Source: Myxocyprinus asiaticus (lineage: Eukaryota > Chordata > Actinopteri > Cypriniformes > Catostomidae). From it: DNA of 64,000 nucleotides. The stretch spans positions 23,864,501 through 23,928,500 of the forward strand of contig NC_059347.1 in NCBI RefSeq assembly GCF_019703515.2, written 5' to 3'. The notes below the pieces were generated by a model. The model did not search any database, was not told where the DNA came from, and was given only the letters and a program-made list of their open reading frames with translations. Shown here piece by piece: positions 10,700 through 21,212 of the stretch (its first letter is position 1; each line of letters begins with the position of its first letter). Position numbers and translations under genes: made by a program.

Positions 10700-11518
10700 A
10701 TGCCTTTCCGATTGTGTGTTATTCCTGGTTGTGGTCGTTACCTCTCAACTTCAGATGGTCATGATCGTTGTCTTTCGTGTCTGGGCGCGACCCACACAGA
10801 GGCAGCGTTCGTGGATGGTTCATGTTCTCACTGCGAGAACATGACCATGGCAACGTTACGGTCGCGGCTTGCTTTCGCTCCCCGCCTCGGTCCTTCTACC
10901 TACGGGTTTGAAGCCAGAGCGGCTAGCACTGGGGTCGATTTGGGGTCCCCAATGGGACCGCCTCTGCCGGGTATCCCCCCGCGGACCTCCCATTCCCCAG
11001 TATGCTCATCTACCCCGATCGGGCTTCCAGATGAGTCCGCCGGCTCGTCTCATGGCGAGTTCGATCTCTTGTTCGGAGCCCGCGAAGCTGATGAGCTCTC
11101 AAGTGCAGCATCGGAAAGCGGGCTTGCCCAGTTGGATGCAGAAGCCTCAGCTTGGCTCCCCCCTTCAGGGACGATTGCCCAGTCACAGGCTGATGCAGAG
11201 ATGATGGACATGCTTTCCCGGGCGGCCGCGAGTGTCAGGCTACAATGGAACCCTCCACTCTCCCCTGAACCCTCGCATCTCGATGATTGGTTCCTGGGCT
11301 TGCGGCGCCACTCAAAGCCCTGCTCCAGTGCCTTTTTTCCTGGAAGTGCACGAGGAGCTGACAAAATCATGGGAGGCACCGTTTACTGCCCGGCCCCAAT
11401 TTCTCAGTTCCCCTGCCCTTACTACCCTCGATGGCGGGGCGGCCAGGGGCTATATGGCGATGCCCACAGAGCGCCGCCACCTGCGCGGATGCCCAAAGCA
11501 CCCGTCCAAGCCCTGTAG
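10700..11518 (+). pseudogene. DIRS-B Gag-like ORF1, N-terminal part
   Basis: 272 residues from the ATG at 10700 to a stop at 11518. Residues 6-50 carry paired cysteines (CVIPGCGRYL, RCLSCLGATH, CSHCENM), the same Cys-His cluster seen at the start of the DIRS-A Gag, which suggests a small metal-binding or nucleic-acid-binding domain. Then comes a Ser/Pro-rich, acidic middle, and a segment LDDWFLGLRR shared with DIRS-C (QPDDWFLGQ). After about residue 205 the frame slips: the conserved EVHEELTKSWEAPF block is read in the overlapping frame starting at 11232. The tail of this frame is therefore not genuine Gag. ORF1 in DIRS is presumed structural. Confidence 0.78.
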
Positions 11519-12090
11519 GTTCACGTAGTCCCTGACGGCCAAAGCCTACAGCGCTGCTGGACAAGCCGCCTCTGCCCTGCACGCCATGGCTCTCCTGCAG
11601 GTCCACCAAGCCAAGGCGCTAAAAGAACTACACGAGGGTAGTTCCGCCCCAGATCTGATGTAGGAACTGCGCCCGGCGCACAGCGCGGTCTCTCGGGTGG
11701 ACGATGTCCACATTAGTGGTCCAGGAGCACCACCTTTGGCTCAACCTGGTTGAGATGGGTGAGGCTGACAAGACACAGTTCCTTGCTGCCCCATCTCCCA
11801 GGCTGGCCTATTCGGCAACACTGTCGAGGACTTTGCCCAGCAGTTCTCAATGGTGAAGCAGCAGATGGAGGCTATCCGGCATATCCTGCCCCGGCGTGGC
11901 TCAAGATCCCACACCCTATCTGCCCGTTGCCAAGGGCGTCCCCCTATGGTGACTGCCCCGGCGTGGAGCCCACCGCAGGAAGCAGACGCCACCTGTCTCA
12001 CGGCCGGCTGCCAAGAACCCACGAAGGTTGTCAAAGCGCCCCTGAGACGGGTGACCCAGGGTCGACGAAACCCACTGCATTGGAGCAGGA
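11232..12090 (+). pseudogene. DIRS-B Gag-like ORF1, C-terminal part, frame-broken
   Basis: Gag homology continues in another frame from about 11320 (FFLEVHEELTKSWEAPF) and then past an in-frame stop at 11527-11529 into the Ala-rich helical block (KAYSAAGQAASALHAMALLQ) around 11541-11600. Further on is the QWLAYSATLSRTL region and the segment ending MEAIRHILPRRGSRS near 11915. DIRS-A has the same blocks at 1820-2449, which identifies them. Several nonsense codons and shifts make it non-coding now. Confidence 0.65.
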
Positions 12091-12519
12091 AGTAAGACCA
12101 CTCCATCCCCCAGTGGAGGGCCGGGTGGAGAATCTTTTGTTGCCTTTTGCCACATGCCCAAGTGTCTGCGGTACCCAACAATTCAGCAAAAGAGCGGTTT
12201 CCTCCTTCCCTGGGTCACATACCTGGTGAGCACGGTCGTCATCACGACCACCGTCCACCTTTTTTCCCTTGCAGGATTGGCGCTCCAGCGGCGGTCTCCC
12301 CGCCCCTGCACGCCCAGCTGTGGCACACATCTGCCCCCGATGTGACAGTTTCCATGAATTGCAAGGACAGGTCTCTTCCTCCCCCGTCCCAGGCTGTTCC
12401 GGGGGTGGTCACAAGGAGCCAGGTAAGTGCTTCGATGTCCCTAGACTCAGCATGGCCAGGACATGGTGTGGCACCTCGAGCTCCACCCTGCTGCGAGGCC
12501 CCACCTGCCGGTACACCCA

Positions 12520-13340
12520 ACGATGTTGTCCCTTTGGTCCCCCTCGCGCGGAACTTGGATGCCATCGCGATGGCTGGTCCGAACTGTCCGACTCGGCTAC
12601 GCGATTCAGTTCGCCAGGCGTCCGCCCAGGTTATCCACTTCACCTTGGAGAAGGACGAAAATGCTACTACCTTGCGCACGGAGATCGCCACCCTCCTACG
12701 GAAGGGTGCAATAGAACCTGTCCCTCCGGCTGAGATGAAGAAGGGGTTTTCATCGTACCGAAAAAAGGCGGTAGGTTGAGGCCAATTTTGGACCTGGGAG
12801 TACTGAACCGGGCTTTACACAGACTCCCATTCAAGATGCTGATGCAAAAACGCATTCTGGCGAGCATCCAGCATCAAGATTGGTTCACGACGTTAGACCT
12901 GTAGGACGCGTACTTTCACGTCTCGATTCTATGTTGACACAGGCCCTTCCTACGGTTTGCATTCGAGGGTCAGGCATATCAGTACAAGGTCCTCCCTTTC
13001 GGCCTGTCCTTGTCCCCTCGCATCTTCACAAAGGTCACAGAGGCAGCTCTTGCCCCGTTAAGGGAAGTGGGCATTCGCATTCTCAACTATCTTGACAACT
13101 GGCTAATCCTAGCTCACTCTCGGGACATGTGTGCACACAGGGACTTGGTGCTCTCGCACCTCAGCCGATTAGGGGTTCGGGTCAACTGTGAAAAGAGCAA
13201 GCTCCTCCCGGTTCAGAGCATCTCTTTTCTCGGTTTGGAGTTGGACTCAGTTCCATTGACAGCGCGCCTCACGAACGAGTGCGCACAATCGGTGCTGACC
13301 TGTTTGAGGCGTTCAAACAGAAAACAGTGGTTCCACTGAA
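12520..13340 (+). pseudogene. DIRS-B reverse transcriptase, mutated active site
   Basis: RT domain in two pieces. The first reads IHFTLEKDENATTLRTEIA and LLRKGAIEPVPPAEMKKGF (to 12779). After a frame break, sequence equivalent to the first catalytic motif lies at about 12890-12915, where a TAG replaces a sense codon (ttagacctgTAGgacgcg). The second open piece (13010-13339) has SPRIFTKVTEAALAPL and ILNYLDNWLIL. DIRS-A has YIDDWL at the corresponding place, so the second Asp of the YxDD box is Asn here. That change alone would abolish polymerisation. The downstream SISFLGLELDS block is typical of DIRS RT. Confidence 0.85.
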
Positions 13341-13439
13341 ACTCTTTCAGAGGCTCCTGGGGCATATGGAATCCTCAGCAGTGGCCACCCTGCTCGGGTT
13401 GATGCATATGAGACCGCTTCAGCACTGGCTTCAGACTCG

Positions 13440-13656
13440 AGTCCCGAGATGAGCATGGCGCCGCGGGACACATCACGTGGCCATCACGCCAGTCTGTCAC
13501 CATCTCTTCAGCCCTATGGGCAGGTGTTCCCCTAGAGCAGGTCTCCAGGTGCGTCATGGTCACAACAGACGCCTCCAAAATGGGCTGGGGCACTGTTTGC
13601 AACAGGCACGCAGCCGCCGGCTTATGGATGGGCCCATGGCTGCGTTGGCACATCAA
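13440..13656 (+). pseudogene. DIRS-B RNase H domain, start only
   Basis: Residues VTTDASKMGWGTVCN (about 13557-13602) are the first strand of an RNase H fold with its catalytic Asp (TTDAS). The domain stops after WHIN at about 13650, where sequence jumps to LPAVVDTITQAR, which in DIRS-C lies just before the recombinase. DIRS-C keeps the missing RNase H middle (HINCLELLAVLLALRRF to NNAADTLS), so the gap here is a deletion and not a family trait. The element could not degrade the RNA strand of its own hybrid. Confidence 0.75.
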
Positions 13657-13659
13657 CTA

Positions 13660-14616
13660 CCCGCGGTGGTAGACACGATCACTCAGGCTAGGGCCCCCTC
13701 TACGAGCTGCCTGTATGGCTTTAAGTGGTGTCTGTTTGCTAAGTGGTGTTCTTCCTGACAGGAAGACCCCCAGAGATGTGCAGTCGGATCAGTGCTTTCC
13801 TTCCTGTAGGAGAGGTTAGAAGGGTGGCTGTCCCCTTCCACCTTGAATGTGTACGATGCTGCTATAGCAGCACACCATGACACAGTGGACGGAAAGTCCT
13901 TAGGGAAGCACGACCTGATCATCAGGTTCCTGAGAGGTGCCAGGAGGCTGAACCCCTCCAGACCGCACCTTGTTCCCTCATGGGACCTCTCTGTAGTTCT
14001 TCAAGGTCTACAAAGAGCCTCCTTCGAGCCTTTGCAGTCAGCTGAGCTTAAGGCACTCTCCTTGAAGACTGCCCTCCTGACTGCACTCACTTCCATCAAG
14101 AGGGTAGGAGACCTGCAAGCGTTCTCTGTCAGTGAAACATGCCTTGAGTTCGGTCCGGGCTACTCTCACGTGATCTTGAGACCCCGACCGGGCTATGTGC
14201 CCTAGGTTCCCATGACCCCTTTTAGGGACCAGGTGGTGAACCTGCGAGTGCTGCCTCAGGAGGAGGCAGACCCAGCCCTGTCGTTGCTGTGTCCGGTGCA
14301 CACTTTACGCATCTATTTGGATCGCACGCAGAGCTTTAGGATCTCTGAGCAGCTCTTTGTCTGCTTTGGTGCACAGCGGAAAGGAAGCGCTGTCTCCAAG
14401 CAGAGGATTGCCCACTGGCTCATTGATGCCATAGCTATGGCATATCATGCCCAGGACGTGCCACCCCTGGTAGGGCTACGAGCCCATTCTACCCGTGGTG
14501 TAGCGGCCTCCTGGGCCCTGGCCAGGGGTGCCTCTCTAACAGACATTTGCAGAGCAGCGGGCTGGGCAACACCCAAAACTTTTGCAAGGTTCTACAACCT
14601 GTTTCGTCCCAGGTAG
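13660..14616 (+). pseudogene. DIRS-B tyrosine recombinase with internal stops
   Basis: This is the YR that integrates circular element DNA. The catalytic residues are visible: Arg in KRVGDLQAFS (about 14098-14118), the HSTRG box (about 14485-14499), and the nucleophilic Tyr in FARFYNLF (codon 14593-14595), followed by a stop at 14614-14616. Against the uninterrupted DIRS-C frame there are at least three nonsense codons: TGA near 13757 (SS*QED, DIRS-C has SSRRED), TAG near 13807 (FL*ER, DIRS-C has FLQER) and TAG at 14203-14205 (YVP*VP, DIRS-C has YVPKVP). The first two fit C-to-T decay. The domain is otherwise full length. Confidence 0.9.
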
Positions 14617-15408
14617 TGGCACGCAATACAAGCGGATAAGCCCGGGATAGCCAGCCGGGTGTATCGCTTGCACATAGAGCCTTTCACCTCCTCTGAGCTG
14701 AAGACGTGCACCATTAAATTCCCAGTAGTGTTCACAAACTATGTTCCCTGCTTGACTTCCTCCAAGCCCTGTGGCAGTCGAGTTTTCAGAGAGACTCGCT
14801 GCTGGCCCATTACACGTGCTAACTAAGAGCCCTGTTCTGGGCTAGGTGCTTCGCATGTGGCGGTTCCCTGTTAGGTAACCCCATGCGATGTATATCTTCT
14901 GCTAATTTGTTTCCCTGTTGGCAAACTGCGTCTTCCTTGGGCAGAGCCCCCTCTGCCACAGTCTCCATGTTTGTAGTAACTCCTCCCCCATTGGGTAGGA
15001 TCTACCATGAGACTCTCCACATGGTGAGAGAAAAAAAAGCGGCAAGACCATGTGACATATTTTCCACTTAAATATCCCCCCCTCTCTTTGGGCGAGGTGT
15101 GTCTCCGCGGTGTCCTCCCCTTGGGAGGGACACCCCCCGACTAGACCTGGCAGCCTAGTCGGATAATCCTCCTTGTTTTTTGGGAGTGGAAAAAAGAAGG
15201 GGAAAAGAGGCCACGACTGAGTTAGCCTGTCTCTATCTTTTGGGTAGTTGACTTGTCCCCAAAGGGCCGTTCGACACTCATAACTGTGTTGGGGGAGGTT
15301 ACATGTCGGCCTGGTGCGCTGGCTACGAGGCACACGGGTTGTCTGCCCGTCATACACCATCAGTTCACGTAACGCAGTTCAGCCAGTTGTGGCATTTTGT
15401 ATAGGGAC
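14617..15408 (+). other. DIRS-B 3' untranslated region
   Basis: Non-coding sequence between the recombinase stop and the ICR. Parts recur in DIRS-C on the opposite strand (21540-22200), including TGAGTGTCGAA and the GCCTCGTAGCCAGCGCACC block, so it belongs to the element. Confidence 0.8.
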
Positions 15409-15497
15409 CCCTAGTGTCACTACATCGACACAACGTAGAGTGAGTGACAGATAGGCAACGTCCTGGTTACTTGCGTAACCTCTGTTCCCTGATGGAG
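15409..15497 (+). repeat. DIRS-B internal complementary region (ICR)
   Basis: 15409-15447 is the reverse complement of the left terminus (10284-10330; CTATCTGTCACTC and TGTCGATGTAGTGACACTAG). The adjoining 15451-15497 is the reverse complement of the right terminus (15743-15787; CGTTCCCTCCATCAGG and GTTACGCAAGTAACCAGG). An ICR matching both ends joined is the defining DIRS feature and is thought to template circularisation. Confidence 0.9.
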
Positions 15498-15566
15498 GGA
15501 ACGAGACGTTGGTCCCTCCTGCCACAACGCTGAACTACCCGCTGAAATGGCCAGACCTTGTCTCGG

Positions 15567-15741
15567 CTCCTCAGCATAAAATCTGAATGAGTGGTTGCAT
15601 AACAGCTCCATTTATACCCGTATGTCCGGGGGAGTGGCATGCAAATACCATTCGCCAATTTTCATTGGCCTTTTATCAAAGACCAGAGGTGTCTCGGGCT
15701 CCCAAGGGTGACCCCTAGTGTCACTACATCGACACAATGTC
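15567..15741 (-). repeat. DIRS-B right inverted terminal repeat
   Basis: Near-perfect reverse complement of 10301-10475. Differences are scattered substitutions (for example ATAAATGG for ATAAAAGG near 15615). Confidence 0.92.
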
Positions 15742-15787
15742 TCGTTCCCTCCATCAGGCTACAGAGGTTACGCAAGTAACCAGGACG

Positions 15788-16080
15788 ATGGAGGTTTTAA
15801 TACAGTAAGTAAAATGTACCTCCCTAACCTAAAACTGTACCATAAACCTAACTAATATTGTCCGGAAAGATAAATGAGTGTTTAATAAAACAGATATCCT
15901 TACCCTTAACCAACACCTAACCCTAACCAATAGTGTTTTAAAATGCAAAAAAAAAAAAAAAAACATTAACTGACATAGGAATAAGTGTGGATATTTAGGT
16001 GGGTCTTTAATACAATTGTTAAAATGTATTGTTTTTCAAATCATGCATTAAAGTAAAAGTGTTTTTATATCTTCTTACAG
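15788..16080. other. Intergenic or intronic DNA with CCTAACCCTAAC-like motif
   Basis: A short run resembling AACCCTAACC lies at 15900-15932, and an A run at 15945-15963. It is too short and impure to call telomeric. Confidence 0.4.
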
Positions 16081-16151
16081 GGAATATATAAAAGTGAGGT
16101 GGGAACATGTGAAGGGAGCTGTGGTAGCATGGAGCAAAAGCTATGTGACAG
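16081..16151 (+). other. Candidate host exon 2 (unidentified)
   Basis: A 71-bp segment after TTTTTATATCTTCTTACAG and before GTGTGT (GACAG|GTGTGT). Two frames are open. One gives a Cys-containing peptide (VGTCEGSC), the other EYIKVRWEHVKGAVVAW. Both are phase-compatible with the candidate exon at 10056-10131. The embedded ATATAAAAG could also be read as a TATA box. I cannot name a protein. Confidence 0.33.
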
Positions 16152-17813
16152 GTGTGTAACGTCATGTCCTGTCACCCAGAGAAGAGGCCGCGAGCGGTAT
16201 GAGTTTTGTCATCACAGATGCTCTTGTGTGTAAACAAATATCAGACACTCGGAACTAGTCACGAACTTGTATGCACACGAACCAGGACTTACTGTTGTGT
16301 GGAGGGAGACATGAACAGCGAATGGGTTGTTTCTGAAGACTTTGTGCACTCACAAGGCATATGAGAAACTCAACCTGTTCACCTAGACACCGAGAGAGAA
16401 AGCATCCGGGAAACTGAAATAATTTGGGCTGTGAGGAAAAAGAGACTCACATGACTTTTCAAGCGCTCATCTACGAGGTTCTTTTTGGAGTTCACTCCCG
16501 ATGATGCTACACATGCATGGCTTCCACGTGGCTGCAGCTTCCTCTTATCTGTTTCACCGGTTAGTGAAAACTAACACACACTGGATCAATCTGCCCATCG
16601 TGACAGCAGACACACACAACTTCCTACACACACACGCACACCAACGCATATATACTGTATCTCCAACGCATACATATCATTAAAAATATAAAAAGAGATC
16701 ATGGTTTTTACAAATATGTTTTTATTTCTGTTGGGGTATGAGCCTATTGTTCATGTTTGCATTTGATTTGAACAAAGTGAAATGTTTTGATTTTATGATC
16801 TTTCATTGGGCTGAGAATATACGTTCTAAAGGAACTGAACTCTGGTGTTTTTTTTATTTTTATTATTAATATTATTTGTAACCGGTTTTAAGGGGCTACC
16901 AGGAGAAACAGTCACATTTATTGATTTTGGTAGGTTAACCTACCTGGTACCCGAAAAACATAGCTTTCTACTTCATTCTATGGTATGCCACCATTACAGA
17001 GTAATAGAGTGAAAAATAAGTTTTTATAAAATTAAAATCAGTAATTGTATTCGTGATTTGTGTGACAATGACTAAACCATACAGTTGTTGTAGCACCTCT
17101 AGTGTTCATTTCACCAGGAAACTGCAGCGAAATGTAGAGAGCGGCACGTACAAGTCAGTTTGCAAAAATGTATATAGAGTAACGTTTATTCTATGAGACC
17201 AGGTTGCTAAGTTTATCTCAAGAAATGTCAACCTACTGTTTCAGAATTCACAGTGAGATCAGTCTGAACCAAATGAGGTCAGGTTGATTATAATTTGTTC
17301 AGATTTATAACTATATATTCAGAGTCACATTTAAATATTTATGGTTTACATTTATACATTCAGAATTAAAACTACATATACTTTATATATATTCAGATGT
17401 AACTATGTATTAAGGATTTTCTATCTATATATTCAGATTTACAACTAGATTTTCTGGATTTTTAAGTATATATTCAGATTTATTCATTCAATCAATCAAA
17501 GGCCAACATTTCAAGGGCCCATAGTTGGCCACAGAATTAATTTGAAGTGCTTCTTATACACATAGATAAAGAACGAGGAAGAGAAAAAGTGAAAGAGCAG
17601 AGGAAAGAAAAGAGAGTGTGGGGAAAGAATAGGGAGAAAGGAGAGAAACAAATGCAATGTAGCGCATAACTGCACTTTTGCTCTCCTTTTAGTCAGGAGG
17701 TATTTTCAGCCTTGGCACTCAATTCACATGTTTCCAAATAATCGAGAGGGGGAAAAAAATGAAGATTAACTCTCCTAACTATGAACAAGAGCAGTTTCAC
17801 CATCTATCCATCT
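16152..17813. other. Intergenic or intronic DNA, no gene recognised
   Basis: 16150-16700 is moderately GC-balanced and ends in a CACACA-rich stretch. 17270-17490 contains diffuse repeats of TATTCAGATT. No coding signal. Confidence 0.4.
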
Positions 17814-17819
17814 AACACA

Positions 17820-17861
<42 letters not shown>
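17814..17861. repeat. (CA)n microsatellite
   Basis: About 23 CA units with one interruption. Confidence 0.95.
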
Positions 17862-17863
<2 letters not shown>

Positions 17864-18038
17864 AAGTATGAGAGGGTTGGCTGCATTGTCCTGGGCCACT
17901 GAAAACTTATTTCCAATTCACTAAATATGTTATTTGACTTTTCAAGTGATCTGGTATGTGTTATAGGCCAGCAGGATGTCTAATCATAGGGATACCAAGT
18001 TAGTGGGCAGCCCCATCCATGCAATATTAGCCTCAGAT

Positions 18039-18226
18039 CAGTAGCGGATTTAGGCATAGGCGACATGTGCAGTTGCCCAGGGCGGCATCTTGCGGGGGGG
18101 GGGGGGGGGGGGGGTGGCACGAGGCACCCACACAGACCCCTCCCCTCCCCTCCCCCGGTCAACAACTTTGGGGGCGTGTTGAAGCGGGTTTCGCCCAGAG
18201 CGCAATACAAGCTAGAACCGCCACTG
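18039..18226. mobile_element. Small hAT-type MITE with perfect 8-bp target duplication
   Basis: The 188-bp element starts CAGTAGCGGATTTAGG and ends CTAGAACCGCCACTG; the ends are imperfect inverted repeats. It is flanked by CCTCAGAT at 18031-18038 and 18227-18234, a perfect 8-bp duplication as made by hAT transposases. It contains a run of 21 G at 18094-18114. Non-coding and mobilised in trans if at all. Confidence 0.9.
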
Positions 18227-18234
18227 CCTCAGAT

Positions 18235-18902
18235 TGTGACCTCAAGCTAAGTGGGTGGTTCTGCCCACAAGAAAATAAGGAGAGAAAGAGAGGAGGAGAA
18301 AATGAAAAACAGTGAATAGCATTAACCTTTGCTTGAAGTTCAGGACTGATTTTCCAATCACCCTTGGTGCACAAACCCAGCGAGCAGGGAAAAGGAGAAA
18401 ATGAGAGGAGAAAAAAAAAGTGTGTTTAAAGAGGAGCAGGGTGCTGCAAATGAAGTTAGCATGGCCTGGCAGGGTTCTGTCTGTGGACGTGGACATGCAA
18501 ACATGGAGAGCACTAGCACCATTTAAACATGTACAAATGGACCTCTTAAATGATGGCCTGGAGTTATACAGCAATATCAAATGCTTGCTGTAAGAGAGGC
18601 ACTGTTTTTAAGGATCTGGAAAATCAAATAAAATGGCTCAGTGATTGGCTCAAAACACACAACCAATTTTCCCTACTTATCTTAAACAGTAAATCCACAA
18701 TTTATGAGCACATACTGTATGTCAATTTGTGTACCTCTGAGAGAACAAATATAATTTACTGGCCTCCATTTCATGCCAGAGAAAGTGATAAACCGACAAA
18801 AGGTGATGGGGAAATACGGCACATGCTGTTAGTCCGTGCAGTAAAGAGAATGAACAAAGTCTTAAAGAACCGAATAGCAATTCCCCTTTAATATATAAAG
18901 GC
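18235..18902. other. Intergenic DNA
   Basis: Purine-rich segment 18270-18425. The frames here (18242-18580 minus, 18550-18891 plus) show no family motif and are not supported as genes. Confidence 0.4.
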
Positions 18903-19181
18903 TTAAAGAGATCACCTGAAACTGAAAATGTTGTCATTATTTCCTCACCCTCCATGTTTTTCCAAATCCGCATTACATTCTTTCTTCCATGGTAGAATGT
19001 TAGGGACTGACGGCCTCAGTCACTATCCACTTTAATTGCATCTTTTTAAGTGAATGGTGACTGAGACTAATATTCTGTCTAACATCCCCTTTTGTGTTCC
19101 ATGGAAGAAAGTCATGTGGGTTTTAAAAAGAATGAGTAAATTAAGAGAGAATTAAAAATTTTCAGTGAAATATTCCATTAA
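18903..19181. mobile_element. MITE bounded by TTAA
   Basis: Begins TTAAAGAGATCACCTGAAAC and ends TTTTCAGTGAAATATTCCATTAA. The subterminal blocks (TTATTTCCTCACCC and AGAATGAGTAAATTA) are inverted relatives. TTAA at both ends suggests a piggyBac-like TTAA duplication. Related in style to 55588-56065. Confidence 0.65.
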
Positions 19182-20013
19182 AATACTGTATTCCTCCTTC
19201 AAGTTTATGACTTGGTTAAAAAGGGCCAAAAATGCTCAACCTATGTCATCAGAATAAAACTTCTAAAACTTCTAAACGAACCAGTAAACCAAACTCATCC
19301 CTTGCCAAAACAACTATAAATTATATGATAGGAATTTAGGAAGCAAAAGATAGTTCCCACTGCCCTGTGTGGGAAGGATAAGAGGGAAAAATATCTAAGA
19401 AAAGTTATAGAAGAAAATAAATTATAATGCCAAGATCAGAGGACAAATTCTGTAGAATGATTTTGAGAAATGGTGCAACTGGCACTGACTAAAGGGTCAG
19501 TTCTGGCGGCTCTTGGCAGAAACCCCTGTGCTGTGGTTTGAAGAGAGATTGTTTTACATCCTACCTCTACCCATAGGGACAGACCATTTCCTCTTTATAA
19601 CTGTAACACAAATGTACCTTTTTTCATGTATTTCTATCTTTGATCTAAGGTATATTACTGACTACTAAAGGTAAACATGCAATTTGTTGTAGAAAATTAT
19701 TGTTTCCTTATGTTAAGATTTACTAGTATTAAGCTCAATCGAATATCCATAACCTGAGGTCTGGTCACTGTGTCTGTCTCCATCTTTTGTATGTACTACT
19801 GCACTGCAAACAGAATGTTTTTGTATTGTTTTCTAGTAAAAATATCTAAACATTCTTAAAACAGGATAAATTAACTTCAGAAACAAAATGACTAAATATT
19901 TTGTATTGTTTTCAGAGAAGCCTGACACAATTATAGAAGGGTTTATGATATGACAAGAAAAAAAAAAAGATTATCTGTCAAAAACCTATTATCTGTTTTC
20001 ATTTATCAATGAC
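19182..20013. other. Intergenic DNA with a short dispersed repeat
   Basis: 19799-19925 (CACTGCAAACAGAATG, then TTTTCTAGTAAAAATATC, then ATTTTGTATTGTTTTC) resembles a common fish MITE end. The rest is unassigned. Confidence 0.4.
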
Positions 20014-20449
20014 TGTCATGCAAAGTGGAGTAAACATAAAAAAAGCTAAATCAATATTTGATGTGACCACCTTTGCCTTCAAAACAGCACCAATTCTCCT
20101 AGGTACTCCTGGACACAGTTTTTCTTGGTTGTTGGCAGATAGGATGTTCCAAGCTTCTTGGAGAATTTGCAACAGTTCTTCTATCTATTTAGGCTGTCTC
20201 AGTTGCTTCGGTCTCTTCATGTACTCACAGACTGACTCTGTGTTCAGTGGGGGTCTCTGTGGAGCCCATGCTATCTGTTGTAGGGCTCCCTGTTCTTCTG
20301 TTCTAATCTATTCTATTTGCAAAAGCAAAGTTCGGGAGTTTAAAATGTATATTTCCTATTGACACACTAAAGCTGAAGATATATATAACCATCTCAAGAT
20401 AAATGTTTTTGTGAAACATCTTATGTGCCTAAGACTTTTGCACAGTACT
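20014..20449 (-). mobile_element. Tc1/mariner-like remnant with transposase C-terminus
   Basis: On the minus strand, 20290 down to 20020 encodes the decayed C-terminal end of a transposase: residues like EYMKRPKQLRQPK, then EAWNIL, then VPRRIGAVLKAK, with an internal stop. 20415-20449 is a terminal repeat (GTGCCTAAGACTTTTGC then ACAGTACTG) abutting a TA run. The DDE core and the other terminus are missing. Confidence 0.7.
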
Positions 20450-20452
20450 GTG

Positions 20453-20458
20453 TATATA

Positions 20459-20523
<65 letters not shown>
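20453..20523. repeat. (TA)n microsatellite between two transposon ends
   Basis: A TA run of about 35 units with one TG interruption. It is bounded by the Tc1/mariner end on the left and a hAT-like end on the right. Confidence 0.95.
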
Positions 20524-20526
<3 letters not shown>

Positions 20527-20966
20527 GGATGTGCCCGAAGCCGAATACCTTATTCGGAAAGGCATGAATAATGACTTCAAATCTAATAATGGATTCATCC
20601 GAATAATATAAAACATATTTGTATGACTGATTATCCAAAACACAAGGATAAAGCGACATTTTAAATTAACATATCCAAAATTACAACAAATGTATGAATC
20701 TGTGCAGCCAATATTTCTAAAGTGTAAACCTTATGAATGAAAATGTGCAGTCTCTGTTAATTGTGCGCATCTGGAGCTTGTCAAGTGTAATATTAACTAA
20801 GATTCAACATCATATACACTTTCCACTTCTTCAAATGTTTATGTTAATGTATCATACGATTCACACATGATTTCCATGTATTTATTTATAGCCTAAACCT
20901 GAGCACAATGTTAATTTCCTGACCTGAATAGATGATTTCATTTCGGAGCTCATTTATATCCACATG
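20524..20966 (+). mobile_element. hAT-like family 'H2', partial copy
   Basis: Starts TAGGGATGTGCCCGAAGCC and is collinear with 37706 onward (ATTCGGAAAGGCATGAATAA, GTGCAGCCAATATTTC, GAGCTCATTTATATCCA). The 3' two-thirds is missing. A segment of roughly 55 bp present at about 37922-37975 is absent here. Confidence 0.8.
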
Positions 20967-21212
20967 AGCTCTCAACAGCATGCTCTTACACAAGTCTGTA
21001 TGTAAGTAGCCCTCAGTCGGGTCATAAGGATTCAGATCTCAATGGAGACACACAACTCAAAACTTGAGCAACCACAGTCAGAGCGATGTTAGCACTAGGC
21101 TCCCATTAGTGCCATAGAAAAAAAACAAAAAAAAACAAAACAAAACACAAAACAGTAAACAAACAAGAGGCATTCACTGACTTAAAACTATTTGAGAAAA
21201 TTATACTTGCAT
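20967..21212. other. Intergenic DNA between the H2 copy and DIRS-C
   Basis: Contains an A/CA-rich stretch at 21118-21165. No feature recognised. Confidence 0.4.

Larger units (their letters stand above)
10284..15787 (+). mobile_element. DIRS-type retrotransposon DIRS-B, structurally complete, inactivated
   Basis: A 5.5-kb tyrosine-recombinase retrotransposon. Order: left terminus and inverted repeat (10284-10475), Gag-like gene, RT, RNase H remnant, tyrosine recombinase (YR), internal complementary region (15409-15497), right inverted repeat (15567-15741) and right terminal extension to 15787. There is no LTR, integrase or protease, as expected for DIRS. These elements are thought to replicate through a circular DNA that YR recombines into the genome without target duplication, and none is seen here. 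Several nonsense changes, a frame-broken RT with YLDN instead of YLDD, and a deletion that removes most of RNase H make it non-autonomous. The DIRS-C copy at 21213-24790 is from the same family. Confidence 0.93.

Noticed and set aside
10869..12779. Many overlapping frames on both strands within DIRS-B
   Set aside because: GC-rich element sequence gives long shadow frames. Only those with Gag, RT, RNase H or YR motifs shared with the other DIRS copies were kept.
15900..15935. Interstitial telomere-like CCCTAACC
   Set aside because: Only one or two imperfect units, not a tandem array.
20356..20659. Frames of alternating Tyr-Ile on both strands
   Set aside because: They translate the (TA)n repeat. 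The same applies at 5535-5762 and 32488-32793.
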